A stretch of 64,000 nt of DNA from Marinobacter salexigens (GTDB lineage: Bacteria; Pseudomonadota; Gammaproteobacteria; Pseudomonadales; Oleiphilaceae). The DNA lies in NCBI RefSeq assembly GCF_002806945.1, contig NZ_NIHC01000006.1:273454-337453 (forward strand). The letters run 5' to 3'. Under the pieces are notes generated by a model. That model was not told the origin of the DNA and searched no databases. It saw nothing but the letters and a program-made list of their open reading frames with translations. Shown one piece after another: positions 9,159 to 17,942 of the stretch. The position numbers and the translations under genes were made by a program. Position 1 is the first letter of the stretch, and every line of letters begins with the position of its first letter.

Positions 9159-9817
9159 AGGCAGACCAACCTACCCTACCCAAAATTCTGGTACTGGCCT
9201 CCGGCAGCGGAACCAACTTTCAGGCGTTGGTAGACGCAAGCCGGGAACGGGATTTTCCCGGTCAGGTCATTGCTTTAGGCTGCAATCAGCCCAAAGCTTT
9301 TGCCCTTGAACGTGCAGCCCAAGCCAATATTGAAACCTTTGTCGTTGATCATAACGGGTTTGGCTCTCGTGACGAGTTCGACGCGGCCTTGCTAGCTCAC
9401 ATTTTGCGCTACAACCCCGACGTCATCGTGCTTGCAGGCTTTATGCGCATCCTGACCCCGGGCTTTGTTCAGGCATTCCGCGGCAAACTGTTAAATATTC
9501 ATCCATCACTTTTACCAAAGTACACCGGCCTCAATACTCACCAACGCGTGTTGGATGCAGGTGATGATACCCACGGCGTCTCAATTCATTTCGTAACTGA
9601 AGAGCTGGATGGTGGCCCGGTGATTGCACAAGCGGAAGTGTCTGTGGCGCCTGATGATACTGATGAAACGCTTGCCGAAAAGGTACAACGCAAAGAACAC
9701 CTGCTGTACCCGATAGTTGTGCGTTGGTTCTGCGAAGGCCGGATCCAGCTGGGCAGCGATTACGTGCTGTTCGACGGTCAAGTTATGGAAAGGCCCATGC
9801 GCCTCCCCGATAATTGA
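9155..9817 (+). CDS. purN: Phosphoribosylglycinamide formyltransferase
   Basis: Transfers a formyl group from 10-formyltetrahydrofolate to GAR, third step of purine synthesis. The 220 residues show the formyltransferase fold: [15 protein letters not shown] near the N-terminus (phosphate binding), [23 protein letters not shown] with the catalytic Asn and His, and [19 protein letters not shown] with the third active-site residue Asp. Family length is normal. Its ATG overlaps the purM stop in ATGA. The following DUF3108 gene is 84 bases downstream. Confidence 0.97.
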   Translation: MKADQPTLPKILVLASGSGTNFQALVDASRERDFPGQVIALGCNQPKAFALERAAQANIETFVVDHNGFGSRDEFDAALLAHILRYNPDVIVLAGFMRILTPGFVQAFRGKLLNIHPSLLPKYTGLNTHQRVLDAGDDTHGVSIHFVTEELDGGPVIAQAEVSVAPDDTDETLAEKVQRKEHLLYPIVVRWFCEGRIQLGSDYVLFDGQVMERPMRLPDN

Positions 9818-9901
9818 GGCCTACCTTAACAGACTGTCACCACGCGACGACCACTGGCCCGCTAGACTTTCAAAATACACGAAGGATTCGAGGTCAACTA
9901 A

Positions 9902-10657
9902 ATGTTTCCAACTCAACGGATTGCACCCACCCTCTCAGGTAGGGCTCAGGTCACCGCAACCAGTCTTGTGTGTGTACTGGCATTGCTGCTCGGCAGTGCC
10001 GCACAGGCAGAACCAGCCCCGGATCTATTTCCTTTTGAGGTAAGTTATGGCGCCTCCATGGAAAAGGGGCTGTCCCTGAACGGCAGCGCCAAACGCATTC
10101 TCACATCCCAAGGCAATGATGTATGGCTTTACCGCACAGAGGTAAAGTCTTTTATTGCCGACCTCGACGAATCTCTGATACTCAAATGGGAAGATGGCCA
10201 GGTTGTGCCCCTCAGGTACCGATATCGCCTATCCGGCTTTCTTATAAAGGACAGAAAGCAGTCTATTGATTTTGACTGGAAAACCGGCCTGGCCACAGGA
10301 AACTACAGAGGCAAGTCATTTGAGGTAGAGCTACAGGATGGCATTCTTGACCCTCTCGGCTTTCAGATACAACTGCACCAGGACATTTTGAACGGCAAAC
10401 GCGGAATGGAGTACCTGGTTCTGGATCGCGGCAAGATTGATAGCGAGCGCTTTGCTGTCGTAACTGACGAAACCACCCATTCCGATGGCAGTCAGTCATC
10501 TCTGCTCAAAGCTGAGAAAGTTCGCGAAAACTCCAAGCGCGAAACTCTGATGTGGTTTGATCCGGGCAACGAGTATGTGCTGGTGCGCCTGCTTCAGGTT
10601 GAGCCAGATGGCAGCAAATACGAACTCAAACTAAAGAGTATAGACTTGGGAGGTTAA
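9902..10657 (+). CDS. DUF3108 domain-containing periplasmic protein
   Basis: A 251-residue protein of the DUF3108 family, with no established function. The first 37 residues form a signal peptide (VCVLALLLGSAAQA, predicted cut before EPAPDLF), so the mature part is periplasmic. The mature part is beta-rich (FPFEVSYGASMEKGLSLNG, VVPLRYRYRLSGF, FDWKTGLATGNYRGK, LDPLGFQIQLHQDI), typical of the family, and ends in YELKLKSIDLGG. In Pseudomonas-type genomes the family member also follows purMN. The gene ends tail-to-tail with avtA; the two stop codons overlap. Confidence 0.85.
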   Translation: MFPTQRIAPTLSGRAQVTATSLVCVLALLLGSAAQAEPAPDLFPFEVSYGASMEKGLSLNGSAKRILTSQGNDVWLYRTEVKSFIADLDESLILKWEDGQVVPLRYRYRLSGFLIKDRKQSIDFDWKTGLATGNYRGKSFEVELQDGILDPLGFQIQLHQDILNGKRGMEYLVLDRGKIDSERFAVVTDETTHSDGSQSSLLKAEKVRENSKRETLMWFDPGNEYVLVRLLQVEPDGSKYELKLKSIDLGG

Positions 10658-10664
10658 ACCTCCC
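10648..10664. terminator. Palindrome containing both convergent stop codons
   Basis: GGGAGGTTAAACCTCCC is a perfect 8+1+8 palindrome. The TTAA in its centre holds the TAA of the DUF3108 gene on one strand and the TAA of avtA on the other. A stable hairpin could form in either transcript, but no T-tract follows, so its action as a terminator is unproven. Confidence 0.45.
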
Positions 10665-11931
10665 GCTTCGCCTCAGCCCAAACTGCTTTAACTTCACTCG
10701 CAATAATTCGCAGTCCCTGTGCCACCCGTTCGTCGTCCTGCGAGTAGGTCACGCGCAGGCATTCATCGCGATGCTTCCAGCCATCCTCGGGCAAGCCCGG
10801 GAAGAAGTAATGCCCCGAGACCACCAGCACACCCCGGGCTTTTAGCCTCTGGTAAAGCTCAAGACTGGTGATAGGCAAGTCCGGGAACCACAACCACAGA
10901 AACATGGCACCCTCTGGCTTATGAACATACCAGCGGATGGTATCTTCGCCCATAGCCTCACGAAACGCTGCCACCGCACGCTGCATTTTGCGCTTATAAA
11001 ACGGACAAACCACATCCCGGCTCAGTGACAGAATTTCTCCAGAGCGAACCAAGGGCTCAGCCAGCATGGCACCAAAGCTGCCCGTCGCCAGATTCATGAT
11101 GGCGTTGATTCCAGACAATGCTTTTATCACCGGCGCTGACGCAATCACGATTCCCGTACGAGCGGCAGGCAAACCCAGTTTCGACAGACTAAGACACAGG
11201 ATAATCTGTTCATTCCAGGTAGGTTTGGCATCCACAAATAACAAACTGGGGAACGGTGTGCCGTAGGCTCCGTCTACTATAAGCGGTATATCCTGCTGAC
11301 GGGCCATCTCCTCCAACCTGGCCAATTCTTCGTCGGTAACCACGTTGCCGGTCGGATTCGTTGGCCGGGAGACACAGATAGCCCCGGTTTCTCCGGTTAC
11401 TTCCACTGCATCAAAGTCCACGCGATATTTGAATTCGTGGGCATCGGTAAATGAGATATCTGGTTGTACCGCACGGAACAGACCCGGCTCAATGCCTGCA
11501 TCTGCGTATCCGATATACTCCGGCGCCAATGGCAGCAGTATATGTTTGCGCTGACCGTCTCCGTAATCGCCTCCAAACATATTAAACAGCATAAAGAAGG
11601 CTGCCTGACTTCCGTTTGTAAGCGCGATATTTTCTGGTTTCAGGTCCCAGCCGTATTCATGGCTGAGCAGGTCGGCAAGGGCCGCAATAAACTGCTTCTC
11701 ACCTTGGGGGGGATCGTAAATGCCCACCAATTTGCGAACGTCACCCTCGCTACGGCTCATGTCTCCGAGAATTTCCTGCACTCGTGCCTGAATTTCGGGA
11801 ATGTGCCCTGGGTTCCCCCCACCCATCATAATCATGTCGTCGCCCGACGCCATGGCATTGCCCAGGTCATCCATCAGTGAGGTTATGCCTGCATCGGCGG
11901 TGAACTTTCGGCCAAACGTGGAAAGCTTCAT
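10654..11931 (-). CDS. avtA: Valine-pyruvate aminotransferase
   Basis: PLP-dependent class I aminotransferase that exchanges the amino group between valine and pyruvate (alanine-valine transaminase). The 425 residues match AvtA rather than other aminotransferases: LSTFGRKFTADAGITSLMDDLG at the N-terminus, MMGGGNPGHIPEI, LTNGSQAAFFMLFNMFGG, SRPTNPTGNVVTDEEL, and the PLP-lysine region CLSLSKLGLPAARTG with Lys251. An Arg for substrate carboxylate is expected in the C-terminal ECLRVTYSQDD. Single gene, convergent with the DUF3108 gene and followed upstream by the yjaG-like gene. Confidence 0.93.
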   Translation of the reverse strand: MKLSTFGRKFTADAGITSLMDDLGNAMASGDDMIMMGGGNPGHIPEIQARVQEILGDMSRSEGDVRKLVGIYDPPQGEKQFIAALADLLSHEYGWDLKPENIALTNGSQAAFFMLFNMFGGDYGDGQRKHILLPLAPEYIGYADAGIEPGLFRAVQPDISFTDAHEFKYRVDFDAVEVTGETGAICVSRPTNPTGNVVTDEELARLEEMARQQDIPLIVDGAYGTPFPSLLFVDAKPTWNEQIILCLSLSKLGLPAARTGIVIASAPVIKALSGINAIMNLATGSFGAMLAEPLVRSGEILSLSRDVVCPFYKRKMQRAVAAFREAMGEDTIRWYVHKPEGAMFLWLWFPDLPITSLELYQRLKARGVLVVSGHYFFPGLPEDGWKHRDECLRVTYSQDDERVAQGLRIIASEVKAVWAEAKREV

Positions 11932-12005
11932 GGGTTCGCATCCATAGGGTCGTATCTGAACATTAAACGGAAATTATGAAATCGCGCTCCGGGCCTGAAG
12001 ATGCC

Positions 12006-12605
12006 TCAGTCTCCCAGCGAGATTCCAAGGTTACTGACACCATTATTGGCGGCGCCTTCCCGGATTTCTTTGACGAACTGCTCGACTGGTGTTCGCTGGC
12101 GCTTTAACGCTAGCACGAGGTCGCGCTGGAAGGCCTTGTCTTTTTTCATCAAGGGGTGTGAGTCCAGCAGGCGCACCAGCTCATCTTCTTCCAGCCCTTC
12201 ACCATCAGATAGTTCGATAAAACTCACAACTGTGCTTGTTGCCAGTCGTGATGCCTCTGTCGCACGGTGTTTCGAGGGGTTGAGGCGGTTGAGCAATGCC
12301 TGTTCCAGCAATTGGCAAAAATCAAACGCGGGGTATACACCGTAAGCGTCGTAGGCTTCTACATCTGGCGACAGGGCTTCGAGCTTTACCAGCAGCTGCG
12401 GAATAGCAGATTCTGTTACATCTTCCTGGAGCGTACCCCAGGCAAGTTCCAGTATCTGGTGCATTTTGCCACCGGTTTTCAGGTTAACAGCTTCGGCAAA
12501 GAGGGCATAATTCGGGAATGATCGTTCGGCAAGCGCCAGCAGGAAGGCGCATTCACGCCATCCCTGCAGCTGGGCAACGGCTTTCAGAAACTGGTTGGCG
12601 TTCAT
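12006..12605 (-). CDS. YjaG family protein (DUF416)
   Basis: A 199-residue helical protein that resembles the YjaG/DUF416 family, of unknown function. Features are [35 protein letters not shown] at the N-terminus and [25 protein letters not shown] in the middle, where family members are best conserved. No signal peptide. A reading from 12674 adds 23 residues that overlap dcd and look unnatural; the ATG at 12605, overlapping the dcd stop by four bases, is preferred and implies coupling to dcd. In E. coli the family member lies near hupA; the context here is different. Confidence 0.8.
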   Translation of the reverse strand: MNANQFLKAVAQLQGWRECAFLLALAERSFPNYALFAEAVNLKTGGKMHQILELAWGTLQEDVTESAIPQLLVKLEALSPDVEAYDAYGVYPAFDFCQLLEQALLNRLNPSKHRATEASRLATSTVVSFIELSDGEGLEEDELVRLLDSHPLMKKDKAFQRDLVLALKRQRTPVEQFVKEIREGAANNGVSNLGISLGD

Positions 12606-13168
12606 GTTTTTGGCAGTGTCACGCCAGTCTGGCCAAAGTATTTTCCGCCACGATCTTTGTAGCTGGTTTCGCAAACTTCATCAGACTCAAAGAAGAGCAT
12701 CTGGGCAACGCCTTCATTGGCGTAGATTTTCGCCGGCAGGTTGGTCGTGTTGGAAAATTCAAGGGTCACATGACCTTCCCACTCTGGCTCCAGCGGTGTG
12801 ACGTTAACGATGATGCCACAGCGTGCGTAGGTGGATTTACCCAGACAGATAGTAAGTACGCTGCGGGGAATACGGAAGTACTCGACGGTGCGCGCAAGGG
12901 CAAAGGAGTTGGGCGGAATTATGCAAACATCGCCAGTGAAGTCTACGAAGCTTTTTTCATCGAAGTTTTTGGGGTCGACGGTGACTGAGTGTACGTTGGT
13001 AAAGATTTTGAATTCATTGCTGCAACGTACGTCGTAGCCGTAGCTTGAGGTGCCGTAGGAGATAACCCGGCCTTGTTCGCCCTCGCGAACCTGTCCGCTT
13101 TCGAAGGGTTCGATCATGCGGTGCTGTTCCGCCATTCGGCGAATCCACTTGTCAGCTTTGATGCTCAT
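12602..13168 (-). CDS. dcd: dCTP deaminase
   Basis: Deaminates dCTP to dUTP, the main route to dTTP precursors in many gammaproteobacteria. The 188 residues match the family in length and sequence: [54 protein letters not shown] (nucleotide phosphates), [18 protein letters not shown] with the catalytic Glu, and the C-terminal [14 protein letters not shown] lid. Trimeric cytoplasmic enzyme. It lies downstream of apbC with a 268-base spacer that contains a dispersed repeat, and overlaps the yjaG-like gene by four bases. Confidence 0.96.
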   Translation of the reverse strand: MSIKADKWIRRMAEQHRMIEPFESGQVREGEQGRVISYGTSSYGYDVRCSNEFKIFTNVHSVTVDPKNFDEKSFVDFTGDVCIIPPNSFALARTVEYFRIPRSVLTICLGKSTYARCGIIVNVTPLEPEWEGHVTLEFSNTTNLPAKIYANEGVAQMLFFESDEVCETSYKDRGGKYFGQTGVTLPKT

Positions 13169-13285
13169 GGCGAAATCTCGTATCTGCAGGGAAAATTGGG
13201 GCGTAGTTTACCTGTTCGGTTTGGTTCTGTCGAAGCCATTGGCTGCCCCGATTTGATCGCTGCAGGAGCGGGCTGCTCGGGGACT

Positions 13286-13393
13286 GCGGTCACAGGTTCA
13301 ACCGTCCAAAAACCGCTACAAGCACGTCCATGTGCGCTTGTCTTCGGCCATCCCTGGCCTACGACATTTTTGGACGGTTGAACCTGTGACCGC
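13286..13393 (-). repeat. Dispersed repeat, copy A: variable inverted arms around a conserved two-hairpin core
   Basis: Perfect 27-nt inverted arms at 13286-13312 and 13367-13393 enclose a 54-nt core at 13313-13366. Read on the minus strand, the core matches copies B (30874-30983) and C (32840-32946). The minus-strand core contains GGCC-AGGGAT-GGCC and GCAC-ATGGAC-GTGC hairpins, each with an ANGGAN hexaloop. The arms have no close sequence likeness to those of the other copies although each pair is self-complementary. It lies in the apbC-dcd spacer and the core has the same orientation as these genes. Confidence 0.85.
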
Positions 13394-13436
13394 GAGCAAA
13401 CTTTGGTGAAGCCCGCCACAAACCCGGACTCTATGC

Positions 13437-14537
13437 TTAATGCGTCTTTACGGACACACTTGAGATACCGCCACTGAGGTTACGTTCTCTCGTGGAAAGC
13501 TCCGCGCCAACCCGACGTGCAATATCCCGGTATCGCAACGCCACTTCGGATTCAGGTACAGCAACCACAGTTGGCTTGCCGCCGTCTGTTTGTTCGCGGA
13601 TGGTCATGTGTAAGGGCAGCTGGCCCAACAAAGTTGTTTCATATTCATCGGCAATGCGCCCACCACCGCCTTCACCGAAGAGGTGTTCTTCGTGGCCGCA
13701 GCTACTGCAGATGTGCACGCTCATGTTTTCGACAACGCCCAGAACCGGAATGTCGACTTTGCGGAACATTTCTATACCACGTTTACCGTCAAGCAAGGCG
13801 ATGTCCTGGGGGGTGGTAACAATTACCGCGCCGGTAACCGGGACTTTCTGGGCCAGGGTGAGCTGGATGTCGCCGGTGCCTGGGGGCATGTCGACGATGA
13901 GGTAATCAAGCTCACCCCACAAGGTCTGTTGTAGCAGCTGCATAACAGCGCCACTGACCATGGGGCCGCGCCATACCATAGGGGTTTTGTCGGTGGTCAC
14001 AAAGGCCATGGACATGGTTTGCAGGCCGTGGGCTTCGATGGGTACGAAGTATTTCTCTTCCCGTACGTCTGGGCGTTTGCCTTCGGGAACACCGAGCATC
14101 ATGCCGATACTGGGGCCGTAGATGTCTGCGTCCAGTACGCCGACTCGGGCACCTTCGGCATGCAGGGCAAGGGCGAGGTTGACGGCTGTGGTGGATTTAC
14201 CTACGCCACCTTTTCCAGAAGAAACAGCAACAATATTTTTGACACCAGGTACAGGTGGGAGGTCTTTTTGAACTTTATAAGAGTGGATCTTCTGGGCCAC
14301 ATGAACATCAGCAGATTTCACGCCTTCAACGTTTTCCAGTGCGTTAGCCACCAACTGTTTCAAGCCGCCTGCAATGCCCTTGGACGGGTATGGCAGCTCT
14401 ACCATGAGCGTTACCTTACCTGCTTCATCAGCTACCAGCGACTTCACGCCCCCCAGATCATAAAGATCCTTTCCCAGGTAGGGGTCTCGGTATTCACGAA
14501 CCGCCGCCTGCAATACCTGCTCTGAAATCTGTGCCAT
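13437..14537 (-). CDS. apbC: Iron-sulfur cluster carrier protein ApbC (Mrp)
   Basis: P-loop ATPase that binds and transfers a 4Fe-4S cluster to client proteins. The 366-residue protein has an N-terminal MIP18-like (DUF59) domain (EYRDPYLGKDLYDLGGV, residues about 1-85), the deviant Walker A VSSGKGGVGKSTTAVNLALAL near residue 107, Walker A' LDADIYGPSIGMML, PPGTGDIQLTLAQ, and CSSCGHEEHLFGEGGG whose CxxC holds the bridging cluster. A longer frame begins at 14573; the ATG at 14537 has GGAG seven bases upstream and gives the usual MAQISEQ N-terminus. Divergent from metG, the same arrangement as in E. coli and Pseudomonas. Confidence 0.95.
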   Translation of the reverse strand: MAQISEQVLQAAVREYRDPYLGKDLYDLGGVKSLVADEAGKVTLMVELPYPSKGIAGGLKQLVANALENVEGVKSADVHVAQKIHSYKVQKDLPPVPGVKNIVAVSSGKGGVGKSTTAVNLALALHAEGARVGVLDADIYGPSIGMMLGVPEGKRPDVREEKYFVPIEAHGLQTMSMAFVTTDKTPMVWRGPMVSGAVMQLLQQTLWGELDYLIVDMPPGTGDIQLTLAQKVPVTGAVIVTTPQDIALLDGKRGIEMFRKVDIPVLGVVENMSVHICSSCGHEEHLFGEGGGGRIADEYETTLLGQLPLHMTIREQTDGGKPTVVAVPESEVALRYRDIARRVGAELSTRERNLSGGISSVSVKTH

Positions 14538-14565
14538 CTGGCTCTCCGAAAATAAGTTCATGCGT

Positions 14566-14582
14566 GTTTTCAAGATGAAAAC
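14566..14582. promoter_or_regulatory. Palindrome in the apbC/metG divergent promoter region
   Basis: GTTTTCA-AGA-TGAAAAC is a perfect 7+3+7 inverted repeat 28 bases upstream of the apbC start. It could be an operator for either divergent gene; no known regulator motif was recognised. Confidence 0.35.
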
Positions 14583-14677
14583 AGGTGTTTCGGGTGAAAA
14601 TTATCTGTTCAAAAGGTATCATCTGGGCCCGTTTCTGGCCATACACCCATTACTCTGATGAAAGGTTCGGACACACC

Positions 14678-16720
14678 ATGACGCAAGCGAGTTCAAAGCA
14701 ACAGCGCGATATTCTGGTTACCAGCGCCCTGCCCTATGCCAATGGCCCCATTCACCTGGGTCATTTACTGGAATACATTCAGACCGATATCTGGGTGCGC
14801 TACCAGAATATGCGAGGCCACACTTGCTACTACGTTTGCGCCGATGATGCCCACGGCACCGCCATTATGCTCCGTGCCGAGCGGGAAGGCATTACGCCCG
14901 AGCAGTTGATTGACCGGATCCGTGAGGAGCATCAGCAGGATTTCTCCGGGTTTCACATCCGCTTCGATAATTATTACACCACGCATTCGGAAGAGAACCG
15001 GTATTTCTCTGAGTACATCTACCGTCAATTGCAGAAAAACGGCAAGATCGCGACGCGCAATATCACCCAGTTCTTCGATCCTGAGAAAAACATGTTTCTT
15101 GCGGACCGCTTTATCAAGGGCACGTGTCCGAAGTGTAAAACTGACGATCAGTATGGCGATAACTGCGAGGCTTGCGGCGCAACCTATACGCCTGCAGAAC
15201 TGATTAACCCGCGTTCAGCGGTCTCCGGCGCAACACCCATTGAGAAAGAGTCGGAGCACTACTTCTTCAAACTGCCGGAGTTTACCGAATTCCTTACCCA
15301 ATGGACCCGCAGCGGTGCCTTGCAGCCTCAAGTGGCCAACAAGCTCGCTGAGTGGCTTGATGCCGGGTTACAGGAGTGGGATATAAGCCGTGATGCGCCT
15401 TACTTCGGTTTTGAGATTCCCGATGCCCCCGGCAAGTTTTTCTATGTTTGGATGGATGCTCCTATTGGCTATCTCGCAAGCTTCAAGGACTTCTGCAACC
15501 GGGAAGATGTCGATTTCGAACACTTCTGGAAAGTGGATTCCACCGCCGAGGTTTATCACTTTATCGGCAAGGACATCATTAATTTCCACGCGCTATTCTG
15601 GCCGGCAATGCTGCACGATGCAGGCTTCCGTACGCCAACTGCAGTCTGGGCCCACGGGTTTGTAACGGTTAATGGCAAGAAGATGTCCAAGTCCCGGGGC
15701 ACCTTCATTATGGCCCGCACGTATCTGGACCACTTGAACCCGGAATATCTGCGCTATTACTTCGCGGCCAAGCTGACCGGCGGCGTGGATGATATGGACC
15801 TGAACCTTGAGGATTTCGCGGCCAGAGTGAATTCCGACCTGGTGGGCAAGGTGGTCAACATTGCCAGCCGCAGTGCCGGTTTTATTACCAAGCGTTTTGA
15901 TGGAAAGCTTGGTGAAGTGACTGAGCACGAAAAGCTGAAGGACTTCATCGAAGCCGGCAGGGAATTGGAAACCTTCTACGAGGCCCGGGAGTTTGGCCGT
16001 GCCATGCGCCGCATCATGGAACTGGCCGACATTGCCAACCAATACGTGAACGATGAGCAACCCTGGGTCATTGCCAAACAGGAAGGTCAGGATGAAAAGC
16101 TGCAGGCCATCTGCACCAATGCCCTGAACATGTTCCATCTGCTGATGACCTACCTGGCTCCGGTACTGCCAGAGACAGCAAAAGCGTCTGAGCAGTTCCT
16201 GAACGCAAAGCTGGATTGGAACAGCCGCAGTGAGCGGCTGGAAAACCACGGCATCAATAAGTTCAAACCCTTAATGAGCCGGGTAGACATGGCGCAAATC
16301 GAAAAAATGCTGGATGCATCAAAAGAAGAGATGCCAGCAGCCATTGGCAAGCCTGCCGCGCCTGCCAAGCAGGACAATAATGACGCCATCGCCGATGAGA
16401 TCGAGTTTGACGATTTTGCCAAAGTGGATCTGCGGGTCGTTAAGATTGTCAAAGCGGAGCATGTGGAAGGTGCAGACAAGCTACTTCGCCTGACGCTTGA
16501 TTTGGGGCAAGGCGAGCGCAACGTGTTTGCTGGTATCAAGTCTGCTTATAACCCCGAAGATCTTGAGGGTCGCCTTACGGTCATGGTTGCCAACCTCAAA
16601 CCCCGAAAAATGAAGTTCGGTATGTCTGAAGGTATGGTTCTGGCAGCAGGCCCGGGCGGCAAGGATATCTTCATCCTGTCTCCGGATTCCGGCGCAGTGC
16701 CCGGCATGCGGGTAATGTAA
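14678..16720 (+). CDS. metG: Methionine-tRNA ligase
   Basis: Class I synthetase that charges tRNA-Met and initiator tRNA. The 680 residues include the HIGH-type motif in [15 protein letters not shown] (about residues 19-33), a zinc knuckle [21 protein letters not shown], the KMSKS loop near residue 335 ([11 protein letters not shown]), an anticodon-binding helical region with [10 protein letters not shown], and a C-terminal EMAPII-like tRNA-binding domain ([25 protein letters not shown]) that makes this the long, dimeric type. A reading from 14585 extends into the promoter region; the ATG at 14678 fits the family. Followed closely by the rsx operon. Confidence 0.98.
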   Translation: MTQASSKQQRDILVTSALPYANGPIHLGHLLEYIQTDIWVRYQNMRGHTCYYVCADDAHGTAIMLRAEREGITPEQLIDRIREEHQQDFSGFHIRFDNYYTTHSEENRYFSEYIYRQLQKNGKIATRNITQFFDPEKNMFLADRFIKGTCPKCKTDDQYGDNCEACGATYTPAELINPRSAVSGATPIEKESEHYFFKLPEFTEFLTQWTRSGALQPQVANKLAEWLDAGLQEWDISRDAPYFGFEIPDAPGKFFYVWMDAPIGYLASFKDFCNREDVDFEHFWKVDSTAEVYHFIGKDIINFHALFWPAMLHDAGFRTPTAVWAHGFVTVNGKKMSKSRGTFIMARTYLDHLNPEYLRYYFAAKLTGGVDDMDLNLEDFAARVNSDLVGKVVNIASRSAGFITKRFDGKLGEVTEHEKLKDFIEAGRELETFYEAREFGRAMRRIMELADIANQYVNDEQPWVIAKQEGQDEKLQAICTNALNMFHLLMTYLAPVLPETAKASEQFLNAKLDWNSRSERLENHGINKFKPLMSRVDMAQIEKMLDASKEEMPAAIGKPAAPAKQDNNDAIADEIEFDDFAKVDLRVVKIVKAEHVEGADKLLRLTLDLGQGERNVFAGIKSAYNPEDLEGRLTVMVANLKPRKMKFGMSEGMVLAAGPGGKDIFILSPDSGAVPGMRVM

Positions 16721-16772
16721 ACAGAAATCGAGGCAGAGCAGAGCGCCACGGCGAAATAATGATGACGCAACC

Positions 16773-17354
16773 ATGACAGAGTATTTACTGATATTGGTCA
16801 GCACCATTCTGGTGAACAATTTCGTGCTGGTTCAGTTTCTGGGCCTGTGCCCGTTCATGGGGGTTTCCGGCAAGCTGGAAACCGCCATGGGTATGTCACT
16901 GGCCACCACGTTTGTACTGACCTTGTCGTCAGTGTGCAGCTACCTTGCCTATACTTACCTGCTGGCACCTCTGGACCTGGTATTTCTGAAGACCATCACG
17001 TTCATTTTAGTGATTGCAGTGGTGGTTCAGTTCACTGAAATGGTGGTGCGCAAAACCAGCCCCCTGCTCTATCGCGTGCTGGGCATTTTCCTGCCGCTGA
17101 TTACCACCAACTGCGCTGTGTTGGGCGTAGCGCTTCTGAACCTGAACAAGAACAACAACTTCGTTGAATCAGTCCTCTACGGTTTCGGCGCTGCCGCCGG
17201 TTTTTCGCTGGTGCTGGTGCTTTTCGCCGCAATGCGCGAGCGTATTGCCGTGGCCGATGTGCCCGTATCCTTTCGGGGTGCGGCCATCGGTATGGTTACC
17301 GCAGGTTTGATGTCACTGGCGTTTCTGGGCTTCACCGGCCTGGTCAGCGTTTAA
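16773..17354 (+). CDS. rsxA: Electron transport complex subunit RsxA (RnfA)
   Basis: Membrane subunit of the Rsx/Rnf complex, which links NADH or ferredoxin oxidation to ion movement; in E. coli the Rsx complex also keeps SoxR reduced. The 193 residues make six membrane helices, starting with [30 protein letters not shown]. The conserved LGLCPF and the matching [12 protein letters not shown] bear the cysteines that bind a 2Fe-2S cluster at the interface with RsxE. First gene of the operon rsxABCDGE-nth, 52 bases after metG. Confidence 0.96.
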   Translation: MTEYLLILVSTILVNNFVLVQFLGLCPFMGVSGKLETAMGMSLATTFVLTLSSVCSYLAYTYLLAPLDLVFLKTITFILVIAVVVQFTEMVVRKTSPLLYRVLGIFLPLITTNCAVLGVALLNLNKNNNFVESVLYGFGAAAGFSLVLVLFAAMRERIAVADVPVSFRGAAIGMVTAGLMSLAFLGFTGLVSV

Positions 17355-17369
17355 CGGAGACACGTTTGT

Positions 17370-17942
17370 ATGTGGACAGGCATCCTTATCGCTGTTCTGG
17401 TTTTGCTTGGCCTTGCTGTGGCATTTGGCGCTTTGCTGGGTTTCGCGTCAGAGCGCTTCAAAGTTGAAGGTAACCCGCTGGTGGACCAGGTTGATGCATT
17501 ACTGCCACAAACCCAGTGCGGACAATGCGGCTTTCCTGGTTGCCGCCCTTATGCCGAATCCATCGTTGACGGCGGAGCCATCAACAAATGCCCCCCCGGC
17601 GGCGAATCCACCATCAACGCACTTGCCGATCTCCTGGATGTGGAACCCCAGCCCCTGGATGCCGAACACGGAATAGAACAAGCCAGAACGGTGGCAGTTA
17701 TCCGGGAAGATGAATGCATAGGCTGCACCAAGTGTATTCAGGCCTGCCCGGTGGACGCCATTCTCGGGGCTGCCAAACACATGCACACAGTTATTGAAAG
17801 TGAATGTACCGGCTGCGACCTGTGTGTGGAGCCCTGCCCCGTTGACTGTATTGACATGATCACCATTGAACCGGATATACGGGGCTGGACATGGTCTCAA
17901 CCTCGTATTATCGCAACAGACCAGCAGGAGATTAACTCCTGA
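17370..17942 (+). CDS. rsxB: Electron transport complex subunit RsxB (RnfB)
   Basis: Iron-sulfur subunit of the Rsx complex. The N-terminal hydrophobic segment (about residues 1-25) anchors it. Then comes a 4Fe-4S motif [16 protein letters not shown], and two ferredoxin-type clusters: [16 protein letters not shown] and [16 protein letters not shown]. These pass electrons between RsxC and the membrane subunits. The length of 190 residues is normal. Its stop overlaps the rsxC start (TGATG). Confidence 0.96.
   Translation: MWTGILIAVLVLLGLAVAFGALLGFASERFKVEGNPLVDQVDALLPQTQCGQCGFPGCRPYAESIVDGGAINKCPPGGESTINALADLLDVEPQPLDAEHGIEQARTVAVIREDECIGCTKCIQACPVDAILGAAKHMHTVIESECTGCDLCVEPCPVDCIDMITIEPDIRGWTWSQPRIIATDQQEINS

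Noticed and set aside
13286..13393. Insertion sequence ends or a MITE with target-site duplication
   Set aside because: The long arms are unlike one another between copies and no target duplication or transposase was visible, so it is kept as a repeat of unknown mechanism.
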